This document shows positions 15,297 to 22,726 of a DNA stretch of 43,250 bases, piece by piece. The stretch covers positions 1-43,250 of the forward strand of contig CAJTLA010000004.1 in the NCBI GenBank assembly GCA_910576985.1, given 5' to 3'. Under the pieces are notes generated by a model that was not told where the DNA came from, ran no database searches, and saw only the letters and a list, made by a program, of their open reading frames with translations. The translations under genes were made by a program, and so were the position numbers. Positions within the stretch are counted from its first letter, which is position 1. Every line of letters starts with the position of its first letter. The stretch comes from an uncultured Bacilli bacterium. Its GTDB lineage: Bacteria; Bacillota_I; Bacilli_A; RF39; UBA660.

Positions 15297-16553
15297 ATGG
15301 AGATTGAAAGAAATTATTATTTAAATAAATTAATATCAAAAAAGGAAAATGGCCTTATAAAAATAGTTACTGGAATTAGGAGAAGTGGAAAATCATACTT
15401 ATTAGATCCTTTATTTAAAAATTATTTAATTCAAAATGGGGTAAAAGAAGATCATATTATTAAATTAGAATTAGATTCTATTGAAAATGAAGAATATACG
15501 AATCCTAAAAAGCTTTATGAGTATATTATGAATAAAATAATAGATGATAATATGTATTATATTATCTTAGATGAAATACAAAAGGTAGATAATTTTGAAA
15601 GTGTATTAAATAGTTTTTTAAGAAAAAAAAACTTAGACGTATATGTAACCGGTAGTAATTCAAAATTTTTATCATCAGATATTATTACAGAATTTAGGGG
15701 TCGTGGAGATGAAATAAAAGTATACCCTTTAAGCTTTTCTGAATTTATGTCTACTTACAATGGAGATGAAATAAAAGGATTAGATGAATATATAAACTTT
15801 GGTGGATTACCTTTTGTTTCTACTTTGAAAACAAACGAAGAAAAAATTGATTATTTAAATTCTCAAAAAAATAATGTATATATAAATGATGTTATTGAAA
15901 GAAATGACATAAAAAATGATGAAGAATTAAAAATACTAATTGAAATAATATCATCAACGATTGGTTCTCTTACAAACCCAACGAAACTATATAATACCTT
16001 TGTGAGTAAAGGTAATAAAAATATTACAAATAAAACAATTTCATTATATTTAAAATATTTAGAAGAAGCCTTCTTAATAGAAAAATCAAAAAGATTTGAT
16101 GTGAAAGGCAAAAGGTACATTGAAACACCGTCGAAATATTATTTCGTAGATATTGGTATTCGAAATAGTTTAATTAACTTTAGACAAATAGAAAAAAATC
16201 ACATTATGGAAAATATCATTTATACCGAATTACGAAGAAGAGGATTCAATGTTGATATAGGCATTATAGAAAAAAGAAGAAACTTAAACAATACGAAAAA
16301 GGATTATAAACAACTAGAAATAGATTTTGTTGTAAATAAAGGAAGCGATAAATATTATATTCAATCCGCCTATAGTATTGAAGATGATAAAAAGAAAGAG
16401 CAAGAACTACAATCTCTTTTAAATGTAGGGGATAATTTCAAAAAAATAGTGATTGTATATGACCATTTTATAAAATGGCAAGATGATAATGGCATTATAT
16501 ATATGAGTATTTATGACTTCTTATTGAATGAGAATAGCTTAAAAGAGGCGTAA
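15297..16553 (+). CDS. AAA-family ATPase with DUF4143 domain
   Basis: 418 aa. The N-terminal P-loop domain has Walker A GIRRSGKS (~residues 24-31) and Walker B YIILDEIQ; a sensor-type VTGSNSKFLSS follows and the C-terminus is a DUF4143 domain (DFVVNKGSDKYYIQSAY, a restriction-endonuclease-like fold). These AAA_14/DUF4143 proteins are common in gut bacteria and archaea; their role is unknown, though a mobile or defence link is often suggested. The ATG at 15297 follows AAAGGAAG; an in-frame GTG at 15279 precedes that site and is rejected. Confidence 0.88.
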   Translation: MEIERNYYLNKLISKKENGLIKIVTGIRRSGKSYLLDPLFKNYLIQNGVKEDHIIKLELDSIENEEYTNPKKLYEYIMNKIIDDNMYYIILDEIQKVDNFESVLNSFLRKKNLDVYVTGSNSKFLSSDIITEFRGRGDEIKVYPLSFSEFMSTYNGDEIKGLDEYINFGGLPFVSTLKTNEEKIDYLNSQKNNVYINDVIERNDIKNDEELKILIEIISSTIGSLTNPTKLYNTFVSKGNKNITNKTISLYLKYLEEAFLIEKSKRFDVKGKRYIETPSKYYFVDIGIRNSLINFRQIEKNHIMENIIYTELRRRGFNVDIGIIEKRRNLNNTKKDYKQLEIDFVVNKGSDKYYIQSAYSIEDDKKKEQELQSLLNVGDNFKKIVIVYDHFIKWQDDNGIIYMSIYDFLLNENSLKEA

Positions 16554-16630
16554 TCTTAGTATACAGGAATTACCTAAAAGCAATATACACTTTTAACTAT
16601 CCGATTTGTCATGAAAAATTGAATTTTAAG

Positions 16631-16668
16631 TTGACAAAAAAATACTTCTACATTATAATGTAGAAGTA
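16631..16668 (-). terminator. Palindromic terminator of the minus-strand XRE gene
   Basis: A perfect 26-bp palindrome (TACTTCTACATTA / TAATGTAGAAGTA, 16643-16668) lies just past the stop of the minus-strand regulator. On the minus strand it is followed by T7-T8, the classic intrinsic form. On the plus strand the same bases spell TTGACA, 17 bp, TATAAT, so a plus-strand promoter cannot be excluded. Confidence 0.75.
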
Positions 16669-16671
16669 CGA

Positions 16672-16911
16672 CTATTTATTATGATAAAACAATTGATTAA
16701 CACCAACATCTAAAGCTTTTGAAATTTTTAATATAGTAGTAAGAGAAATATTTTTATATTCATGATTTGACTCAATTTGTTTCACATAGGAAGTACTAAG
16801 ATCAGCTCGTTCAGCAAGCTCTTCCTGAGTCAAACGATTTAGTTTACGATAGTGTCGAACATTGTCACTAAAATTAGTGTACTCAAGACTCAAGTCTTTA
16901 TTTTGAATCAT
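16672..16911 (-). CDS. XRE-family helix-turn-helix regulator
   Basis: 79 aa. Residues ~13-70 form one Cro/CI-type HTH (YRKLNRLTQEELAERADLST, then SYVKQIESNHEYKNISLTTI), followed by a short tail typical of SinR-like or restriction-controller-like proteins. A GGAGG site precedes the ATG. It is divergent from the second XRE gene at 17040; the 128-bp gap holds an operator-like dyad, suggesting mutual control. The target genes are not evident. Confidence 0.88.
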   Translation of the reverse strand: MIQNKDLSLEYTNFSDNVRHYRKLNRLTQEELAERADLSTSYVKQIESNHEYKNISLTTILKISKALDVGVNQLFYHNK

Positions 16912-16987
16912 ACTACCGCCTCCAAACTACTAAAATGGAAAAAATTTCCAATCAATATTATTTTCTCATAAAAGAAATTGAAAAACA

Positions 16988-17018
16988 GTGCACCACTGGT
17001 GTACTTTTATGGTATAAT
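16988..17018 (+). promoter_or_regulatory. Extended -10 promoter with an operator-like dyad
   Basis: The 17-bp dyad GTGCACCACTGGTGTAC (one mismatch, 16988-17004) covers the -35 position. TATAAT at 17013-17018 is preceded by TG (TGGTATAAT), an extended -10 element, which explains the absence of a -35 box. The dyad is a natural site for one of the two flanking XRE proteins. Confidence 0.65.
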
Positions 17019-17039
17019 GAGAGTGGTAGGAGGATGAAC

Positions 17040-17255
17040 ATGTCAAACCATTTAAAAGAATTACGATATCGTGAAAAGTATACAACTAAAGTAATGAGTG
17101 AAAAACTTGGAATTAGTAAACCTTTTTACTGCCAACTAGAAAATCGAACCAGAAGATTATCTTATCAAATGGCAATTAAAATAGCAGCTATTTTTGGGTC
17201 AAAACCAGATGAAATTTTTTATGATGACTATGTTGAAAAAAATAAGGAAATTTAG
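17040..17255 (+). CDS. XRE-family helix-turn-helix regulator (71 aa)
   Basis: A compact Cro/CI-type HTH: LKELRYREKYTTKVMSEKLG then ISKPFYCQLENRTRRLSYQM, with FGSKPDEIFYDDY as the usual final strand-helix of this group. The ATG at 17040 is chosen because AGGAGG (17028-17033) is 6 nt upstream; the in-frame ATG at 17034 touches the site. It has a terminator of its own. Similar tiny regulators control phage or mobile genes, but nothing nearby is clearly mobile. Confidence 0.85.
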   Translation: MSNHLKELRYREKYTTKVMSEKLGISKPFYCQLENRTRRLSYQMAIKIAAIFGSKPDEIFYDDYVEKNKEI

Positions 17256-17272
17256 ACGATTTCCTTTTTTTC
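17244..17272 (+). terminator. Terminator after the plus-strand XRE gene
   Basis: AAGGAAAT / ATTTCCTT, an 8-bp perfect stem with a 7-nt loop, followed by a T-run. It overlaps the end of the coding region. Confidence 0.85.
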
Positions 17273-17314
17273 TAAATTTTTTTGTGATACACTATTTTTA
17301 TGAAGGTGAATTTT

Positions 17315-18607
17315 ATGGAAAAAGGTCTTTTACCAGCCGATATATATATTGTAATTAATAAAACAATTTTAAATGATTATGACCGAAAACTATTAATAAC
17401 CTTATACCAACCAATTGTTGGATATCAAGCGATTAGTTTTTATTTTACACTTTGTTCATACCTAGATAAAAACGAACTATTATCCCTAGAATGGACACAT
17501 CATCATTTAATGACAAATATGGGAATTAGTTTATCAGAAATTGTGGAAGCGAGACAAAAACTAGAAGCAATCGGTCTATTAAAAACATTTTTAAAAAAAG
17601 ACCATATGAATACTTATTTATATGAATTATACTCTCCAATCACCGCCAAAGAATTTTTTAGTAACCCTATTTTATCTACTTCCTTATATACAACAATTGG
17701 AAAACTAGAATTTGACAAAATTGTAGAGTACTTTAAAATACCAAAACTAAACTTAAACAACTATGAAGAAATTACTTGTCACTTTAACGACATCTATACA
17801 ACCACTTCAAATGGAATTCACACAAACCTTACCAACGTTCGAGATAAAAACCAATTAGGAATGAATATCGAACCAAAATTTGAACTATCCACTGTATTAG
17901 AAATGATACCAGATGAACTTTTAAACAAACGAAGTATTACCAAAGAAACAAAAAAACTAATATATCAACTATCGTTTATCTATGACTTTACAGGAGAATT
18001 ACTCATCGAAATTATTCGAAATTCCATTAGTGAAAAGCATACCATTGACAAACAATTATTGCGCATGAATGCCCGAAAATTTTATCAATTTGATCACCAT
18101 GGGAAATTACCAAACTTGATTTACCGCACACAACCAGAATACCTAAGAAAACCATCTGGAGATACTTCCAATCGTGCGAAAATCATCTATACATTTGAAA
18201 CCACCTCTCCATATGACTTTCTAGCCAGCAAATATAAAGATACAGCACCAAGCAAAAGTGACTTATCCATATTAGAATACTTACTATTAGACTTTAATCT
18301 AAACCCAGGAGTAGTGAATGTTTTAATCGACTATGTACTTAGAATTAACAACAATAAACTCTTAAAACCCTTTATCGAAAAAATTGCGAGTCAGTGGAAA
18401 AAAAGCAACATAGAAACAGTAGAAGAAGCCATGAAAATAGCAGGAACAGAATACCGAAAAAGTAAAGCCTATAAAGAAACAAAAAAAGTAACCTCAACTT
18501 CTAAACCAAATTGGCTAAAAGAAGAATATCAATCAAAAACAGCAACCAAAGAAGAACAAGCAGAGATAGAAGAATTATTAAAAGAATATAAGGAGGTCTC
18601 TTCATGA
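17315..18607 (+). CDS. dnaB: Replication initiation and membrane attachment protein DnaB
   Basis: Firmicute DnaB (not the helicase) helps load the replicative helicase at oriC and PriA restart forks. The N-terminal winged-helix part (GLLPADIYIVINKTILNDYD, then LLITLYQPIVGYQA) and a C-terminal DnaB2/DnaD-like domain (LLDFNLNPGVVNVLIDYVL, then WKKSNIETVEEAM) are recognisable. Length of 430 aa is slightly below the ~470 of Bacillus. The ATG at 17315 has AAGGTGA 5 nt upstream; the ATG at 17300 lies before that site. It overlaps dnaI by 4 bp. Confidence 0.88.
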   Translation: MEKGLLPADIYIVINKTILNDYDRKLLITLYQPIVGYQAISFYFTLCSYLDKNELLSLEWTHHHLMTNMGISLSEIVEARQKLEAIGLLKTFLKKDHMNTYLYELYSPITAKEFFSNPILSTSLYTTIGKLEFDKIVEYFKIPKLNLNNYEEITCHFNDIYTTTSNGIHTNLTNVRDKNQLGMNIEPKFELSTVLEMIPDELLNKRSITKETKKLIYQLSFIYDFTGELLIEIIRNSISEKHTIDKQLLRMNARKFYQFDHHGKLPNLIYRTQPEYLRKPSGDTSNRAKIIYTFETTSPYDFLASKYKDTAPSKSDLSILEYLLLDFNLNPGVVNVLIDYVLRINNNKLLKPFIEKIASQWKKSNIETVEEAMKIAGTEYRKSKAYKETKKVTSTSKPNWLKEEYQSKTATKEEQAEIEELLKEYKEVSS

Positions 18608-19515
18608 AATCATTGTCTGATACATTAAAAAAAACAGAAAACATAAATGACACATTAAATGAATCCTATGAAAAAGCATTACAAAATCCAACCTTTTATG
18701 ATTTCGTAACGATGTTATCACTTCCAAAAAAAGAACTCATCAAATATACTTCCACATTAGAAGAATGCGCAAGCGAATATGAACACTGTAAAAACTGTAA
18801 AAACATATTAGAATGTAAAAATAGCATTATAGGATATGCCTATCTACCAAGTGTAGCGAAAGATCATATGAACTTTGAATATCAAGCCTGCAAATATCAA
18901 AAAAACATAGAAAAACAACAAGCCTACCAAAAAAACATGGAACTATTTGAAATCGGGGAAGAACTAAGAAATGCTTCCATGAAAGACATCGACATCAAAG
19001 ACCCCTCAAGATACCCAACCATCAAATGGATTCAAAACTTTATCAAAAACTATAAAAAAAATCCATATCAAAAAGGACTCTATCTACATGGAAATTTCGG
19101 AGCAGGAAAAAGCTATCTCATTGTTGCCATGTTTTCTGAATTAGCGCGCCAAAACATAAAAAGTGCTATCGTTTTTTGGCCAGAATTTTTAAAAGACCTA
19201 AAAGCATCCTTTGGACATGACTTTAAAGAAAAATATGAAACCGTCAAAAAAGCACCATTATTACTCATCGATGACATTGGAGCAGAAGCAACAACAGAAT
19301 GGGGAAGAGACGAAATTTTCTGTCCACTCATCCAATATCGTATGGATGAAAAACTTCCAACCTTTTTCACTTCCAACTTAGACTTAAAACTATTAGAAGA
19401 ACACTTTAGCCTTAGTAAAAATGGCATTAACGAATTAAAAGCAAAAAGAATTATTTCTAGAATTATTCAGCTCACTGACCAAATTGAAATGATTAGTGAC
19501 AATAGGAGAAAATAA
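18604..19515 (+). CDS. dnaI: Primosomal helicase loader DnaI
   Basis: AAA+ loader that delivers the replicative helicase (DnaC). The N-terminal part has a cysteine/histidine cluster (CASEYEHCKNCKNILEC) fitting the zinc-binding helicase-interaction domain of DnaI. The ATPase part has Walker A GNFGAGKSYL (~residues 162-171), Walker B LLLIDDIGAE, and the sensor FFTSNLDL. An AGGAGG site precedes the ATG. dnaB-dnaI followed by thrS downstream is the Bacillus order, except that two unrelated genes intervene here. Confidence 0.92.
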   Translation: MKSLSDTLKKTENINDTLNESYEKALQNPTFYDFVTMLSLPKKELIKYTSTLEECASEYEHCKNCKNILECKNSIIGYAYLPSVAKDHMNFEYQACKYQKNIEKQQAYQKNMELFEIGEELRNASMKDIDIKDPSRYPTIKWIQNFIKNYKKNPYQKGLYLHGNFGAGKSYLIVAMFSELARQNIKSAIVFWPEFLKDLKASFGHDFKEKYETVKKAPLLLIDDIGAEATTEWGRDEIFCPLIQYRMDEKLPTFFTSNLDLKLLEEHFSLSKNGINELKAKRIISRIIQLTDQIEMISDNRRK

Positions 19516-19527
19516 AAAGGAGAAAAT

Positions 19528-21105
19528 ATGAAAAAATGGATACGAAAATTACTAAACACAAACGTTACTGTGACACATAGTAATTATGAAGAACAAAACT
19601 TTTCTGAAGCATTAAAAGAATATACCAAACAAAACCCAACTACATTATCTGAATTTCGTGATGTTGGAAAAAGAAACGATCAAAAAAACTTTTACGAAGA
19701 AGTAAAAAAAATAGAAAATGGATATAACTTACTATACCGAGACTTATCAATTTATGATGGAAATGGAGTTCCTAAAATTGATGAATACGCATCAATTAGA
19801 AATGGAAATCCACTTCGACTAAAACCATTTCCACTATGTAGAAAATTTATACTTAGAAGCCTATTTAGTAGACATCTTTATATCTATCCACCATCAATTA
19901 TAGGCGAAACCGATTACCGAGCCCATGTCGTAAACTATTTAGAAAAAGAAGGATTTCAACTTCAAAAAAGCGAAAAATATGATGGACTAGGAATTGAAAA
20001 TGTCGCATTTTCTTATTCAACAATGCATGCATACACATTAGTCTTAAATACCATTGCCAGAAAAGAAGATGTTATTTTAATGACTGGGCCAAACTATGGA
20101 ATATTTGCCGTAGCAACCGAAGTATTGAATGCAAGAGTGGAAATCATAAACCTAAGAGAAGAAGACGATTGGTACATCAATCCAGAAATATTATCCAAAC
20201 GAATAGATGAAATCAACCAAAAACTCAAAAAAGAATTTGAAAATCAATTGGATTATACCCCAAAAGTAATTGCTTTTTTAAATATCAATCCACATAATCC
20301 AACAGGAAAAGTATTAAATAACAAAACCAAAGACATTTTACTAAAAATGGGAGACGTTTGCCTAGAAAAAGGGGTTTTTGTGATTGATGATATGGTATAT
20401 AGAGACTTAACATTTGATCAAAACGATTTGGCCATCCCACTTGCCACCATACCAAAATATTTTAACAATACCATTACCATCATTGGCCTTTCAAAATCGT
20501 ATAGTCTAGCAAGTCTAAGAGCAGGAGCCATTATTGCCCCAATTCCAATCATAAGAGGAATTGAAAATCAGATTTCATCCTCTTTAGACTGTATATCTAT
20601 GCTGCAATCAGCAGCTCTAGCAGGAGCCTTTAACGGAACCAAAAAACGTTATCAAAAAGCACATAAATACTTTCAAAAATCCATAAAAGAATATCAATAT
20701 CGATTGAACTTATTAGAAGCATTGATCTATGGAATTCAAAACGTAAATAACCACCAAAATAAAATCTTGAAAGAGTTCAAACAATATACAAAAGATCCAA
20801 AAAAATTAAAAATTTTATTAGAAGGAATTCCCAAAACCAAAATCAAAGTATATCCAGAATCAGGATTCTTTGCCATGATTGATTTCACCGATCTAAAAGG
20901 ATTAAAAGGAGAAGAAATCACCATCCAAAACGATGCCGATTTCGTTACATACCTTTATAAAAAAACCAAAATCAACTGTTTGATGGGTCTTAATATGTCT
21001 TGGCCAAATGATGATATTGTAGCACGCTGTAACTTCGCAATCGAAAAACAAGATTTGATTCATAACATGTTTTTAATCAACCAAGCAGTGAGGGATTTAA
21101 AATGA
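19528..21105 (+). CDS. PLP-dependent class I/II aminotransferase family protein
   Basis: 525 aa, longer than typical aminotransferases (~400) because of an N-terminal extension of about 90 residues and an insertion before the C-terminal domain. Fold-type I features: a Tyr-containing GPNYGIFA segment stacking on PLP, NINPHNPTGKVL (Asn and Pro of the NPTG motif), DDMVYRDL (Asp for the pyridine nitrogen), the Schiff-base Lys in GLSKSYSLASLRAG, and a C-terminal Arg in ARCNFAI. It resembles aspartate aminotransferase/4-decarboxylase-like proteins. It overlaps the ATP-grasp gene by 4 bp, so the pair probably acts in one pathway. Substrate unknown. Confidence 0.82.
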   Translation: MKKWIRKLLNTNVTVTHSNYEEQNFSEALKEYTKQNPTTLSEFRDVGKRNDQKNFYEEVKKIENGYNLLYRDLSIYDGNGVPKIDEYASIRNGNPLRLKPFPLCRKFILRSLFSRHLYIYPPSIIGETDYRAHVVNYLEKEGFQLQKSEKYDGLGIENVAFSYSTMHAYTLVLNTIARKEDVILMTGPNYGIFAVATEVLNARVEIINLREEDDWYINPEILSKRIDEINQKLKKEFENQLDYTPKVIAFLNINPHNPTGKVLNNKTKDILLKMGDVCLEKGVFVIDDMVYRDLTFDQNDLAIPLATIPKYFNNTITIIGLSKSYSLASLRAGAIIAPIPIIRGIENQISSSLDCISMLQSAALAGAFNGTKKRYQKAHKYFQKSIKEYQYRLNLLEALIYGIQNVNNHQNKILKEFKQYTKDPKKLKILLEGIPKTKIKVYPESGFFAMIDFTDLKGLKGEEITIQNDADFVTYLYKKTKINCLMGLNMSWPNDDIVARCNFAIEKQDLIHNMFLINQAVRDLK

Positions 21106-22070
21106 ATATCAAAACAACAATCAAGCGAATTCCATTTCATATATTCAAGTGGAATACAAAACGATTTGTAAAACTTCATGAAAAAGAATTCCAAAAAAAA
21201 GTAGCCATTATCTCAACAGATCAATACTTAGGAAAACTAAAAGACGATGTATATTTAAAATGTATGTTCTCTCGTTCCAAAGTAAAAACAGATATCGTTT
21301 CTTGGCAAGATAAAAACGTAGATTTTAATCAATATGATGCCCTCATTATCAGATCGATTTGGGGATTTCATCACCATCTAGAAGAATTTGAAAAATGGCT
21401 AACCACAATCAAAAACAATCATATTCTATTATTAAATCCAGTAGATATGATAAAGGATAACTTAGACAAAGAAAAACAATTTCAACTTTTAGACCAATAT
21501 CAAATCAAACATATAGAAACCACTTTTACAGAATCAAAAAACATAAAAGAAGTTCTAATAAAACAAAAAGATGCCAGTATTGTTGTAAAACCCACCATAT
21601 CAGAAAGTGGGAATGACACATATCTACTAGGAGAAGAAAACAAAAAGAACAACAAGACGATAGAAGAAATAGAAAGCTTATTGCAAAATGTAACTAGTAA
21701 AATCATGGTTCAACCATTCATAAAAGAAATTGAAAATGGAGAATACTCACTGGTATTTATCGATGGTAAATTTCAAAATGCAGTATTGCGATATCCAAGC
21801 ATTTTCACAAACAAAAACACCATCACCCATCTAGAACAAGTAGATCCGAAACTATATGCACTAGCACTTCAAATTACGAACATAAAAGAATACCAACAGA
21901 GTTTATACATGAGAATTGATGCCGTAAAATTAGATGACGAATATCAAATTATGGAAATAGAACTCACCGATCCAGATTTATTTTTCTCCTTCATTCCAAA
22001 CCATAAAAAACGAAAACAAACATTTCAATTTTTTGTAGATAGTGTTTTAAAAAGGATTGACAAAAAATAA
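21102..22070 (+). CDS. ATP-grasp ligase-like protein (RimK/cycloserine-ligase type)
   Basis: 322 aa. The N-terminal pre-ATP-grasp part contains YDALIIRSIWGFHHHLEEFE, the pattern (R-S-x-W-x-Y/F-H) of the glutathione-synthetase-like/DcsG group. Then come DNLDKEKQFQLL, IVVKPTISESGNDTYLL (ATP-binding Lys and flexible loop), QPFIKEIENGEYSLVFIDGK, and a metal-binding end EIELTDPDLFF (D/E-x-N-like). Family members join a carboxylate to an amine with ATP. Translational coupling to the aminotransferase suggests a two-step route to an amino-acid conjugate. Product unknown. Confidence 0.8.
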   Translation: MNIKTTIKRIPFHIFKWNTKRFVKLHEKEFQKKVAIISTDQYLGKLKDDVYLKCMFSRSKVKTDIVSWQDKNVDFNQYDALIIRSIWGFHHHLEEFEKWLTTIKNNHILLLNPVDMIKDNLDKEKQFQLLDQYQIKHIETTFTESKNIKEVLIKQKDASIVVKPTISESGNDTYLLGEENKKNNKTIEEIESLLQNVTSKIMVQPFIKEIENGEYSLVFIDGKFQNAVLRYPSIFTNKNTITHLEQVDPKLYALALQITNIKEYQQSLYMRIDAVKLDDEYQIMEIELTDPDLFFSFIPNHKKRKQTFQFFVDSVLKRIDKK

Positions 22071-22084
22071 AAAAATGATAAAAT
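22057..22084 (+). promoter_or_regulatory. Promoter of the thrS T-box transcript
   Basis: TTGACA, 16-bp spacer, TAAAAT, lying across the 3' end of the ATP-grasp gene. The transcript would start near 22091. Confidence 0.7.
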
Positions 22085-22090
22085 AAAGTT

Positions 22091-22297
22091 AGAAAAGTTT
22101 TGATTAGGACATGATTTTTTCGACCACTTCATGAAAGCGAGTTGGAACTGGTGAGAGCCAATATGAAGCAGAAAAAGTTACTCCCTATGAACTGAATCCC
22201 AAAAGGATTTCCGGTAAAAGCCGTTATCAAAAGAAAGAACAAATAAGGATGGTACCGCGTCATTCGCTCCTTGCAGAAATGCAGGGAGTTTTTTTAG
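22091..22297 (+). promoter_or_regulatory. T-box leader upstream of the thrS operon
   Basis: A classical T-box of ~205 nt. Stem I region 22100-22200 contains GTGAGAGCC; ACT at 22180-22182 (a Thr codon) is a candidate specifier. The conserved GCCGTTATC lies at ~22220, T-box TGGTACCGCG is at 22250-22259 with antiterminator closing AAGGA/TCCTT, and the competing terminator CTCCTTGCA / TGCAGGGAG (22267-22289) is followed by T7. It should raise transcription when tRNA-Thr is uncharged. Confidence 0.92.
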
Positions 22298-22309
22298 GAG
22301 GTTTTTTAA

Positions 22310-22726
22310 ATGAAAGAATACAAACCACAAATAAATATAAATATGCTTAGATTATTTGTAAAGGGAAAAGACAAGGAATTTCAGCAAGAACTATATCGAT
22401 CATATGCAACAGAACTGGCTTACACATTTCATAAATATGATATCCCAACCTTGTCAAAATTAATACTAACAGAAACAGATCCCTATTTAAGAGCATATGA
22501 ATGTGAATCATTATCTCATAAATTAGTTGGTTATCAAGGGCCCATTGACTTAGAATACTTAGATCAGATGCTTGCGATATTTTCAATCTCCGGAATACGG
22601 AGACTAGCAGCAGGAGCAGAATTTGGACTCATCAAAGAAAAAGCCCAAGCGATATTAGATCAAAAACTAGAACCCCAGGATTATAATAGTAAAAAAAAAG
22701 CCATAGAAAAGAGGAAACAAAAATGA
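22310..22726 (+). CDS. Small helical protein of unknown function in the thrS operon
   Basis: 138 aa, starting at an ATG with AGGAGG 10 nt upstream, just after the T-box terminator, and overlapping thrS by 4 bp (ATGA). It is rich in helix-forming residues (LRLFVKGKDKEFQQELYRSY; LEYLDQMLAIFSISGIRRLA) with a basic tail; no cysteine cluster, membrane segment or catalytic motif is evident. It is not the TGS domain missing from the downstream ThrRS. Control by the Thr T-box implies a role tied to threonine charging or simple hitch-hiking. Confidence 0.75.
   Translation: MKEYKPQININMLRLFVKGKDKEFQQELYRSYATELAYTFHKYDIPTLSKLILTETDPYLRAYECESLSHKLVGYQGPIDLEYLDQMLAIFSISGIRRLAAGAEFGLIKEKAQAILDQKLEPQDYNSKKKAIEKRKQK

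Noticed and set aside
16631..16659. Plus-strand promoter TTGACA-17-TATAAT
   Set aside because: The same bases form the palindrome and T-run of a terminator for the minus-strand XRE gene, and no plus-strand gene starts shortly downstream. Kept only as a possibility.
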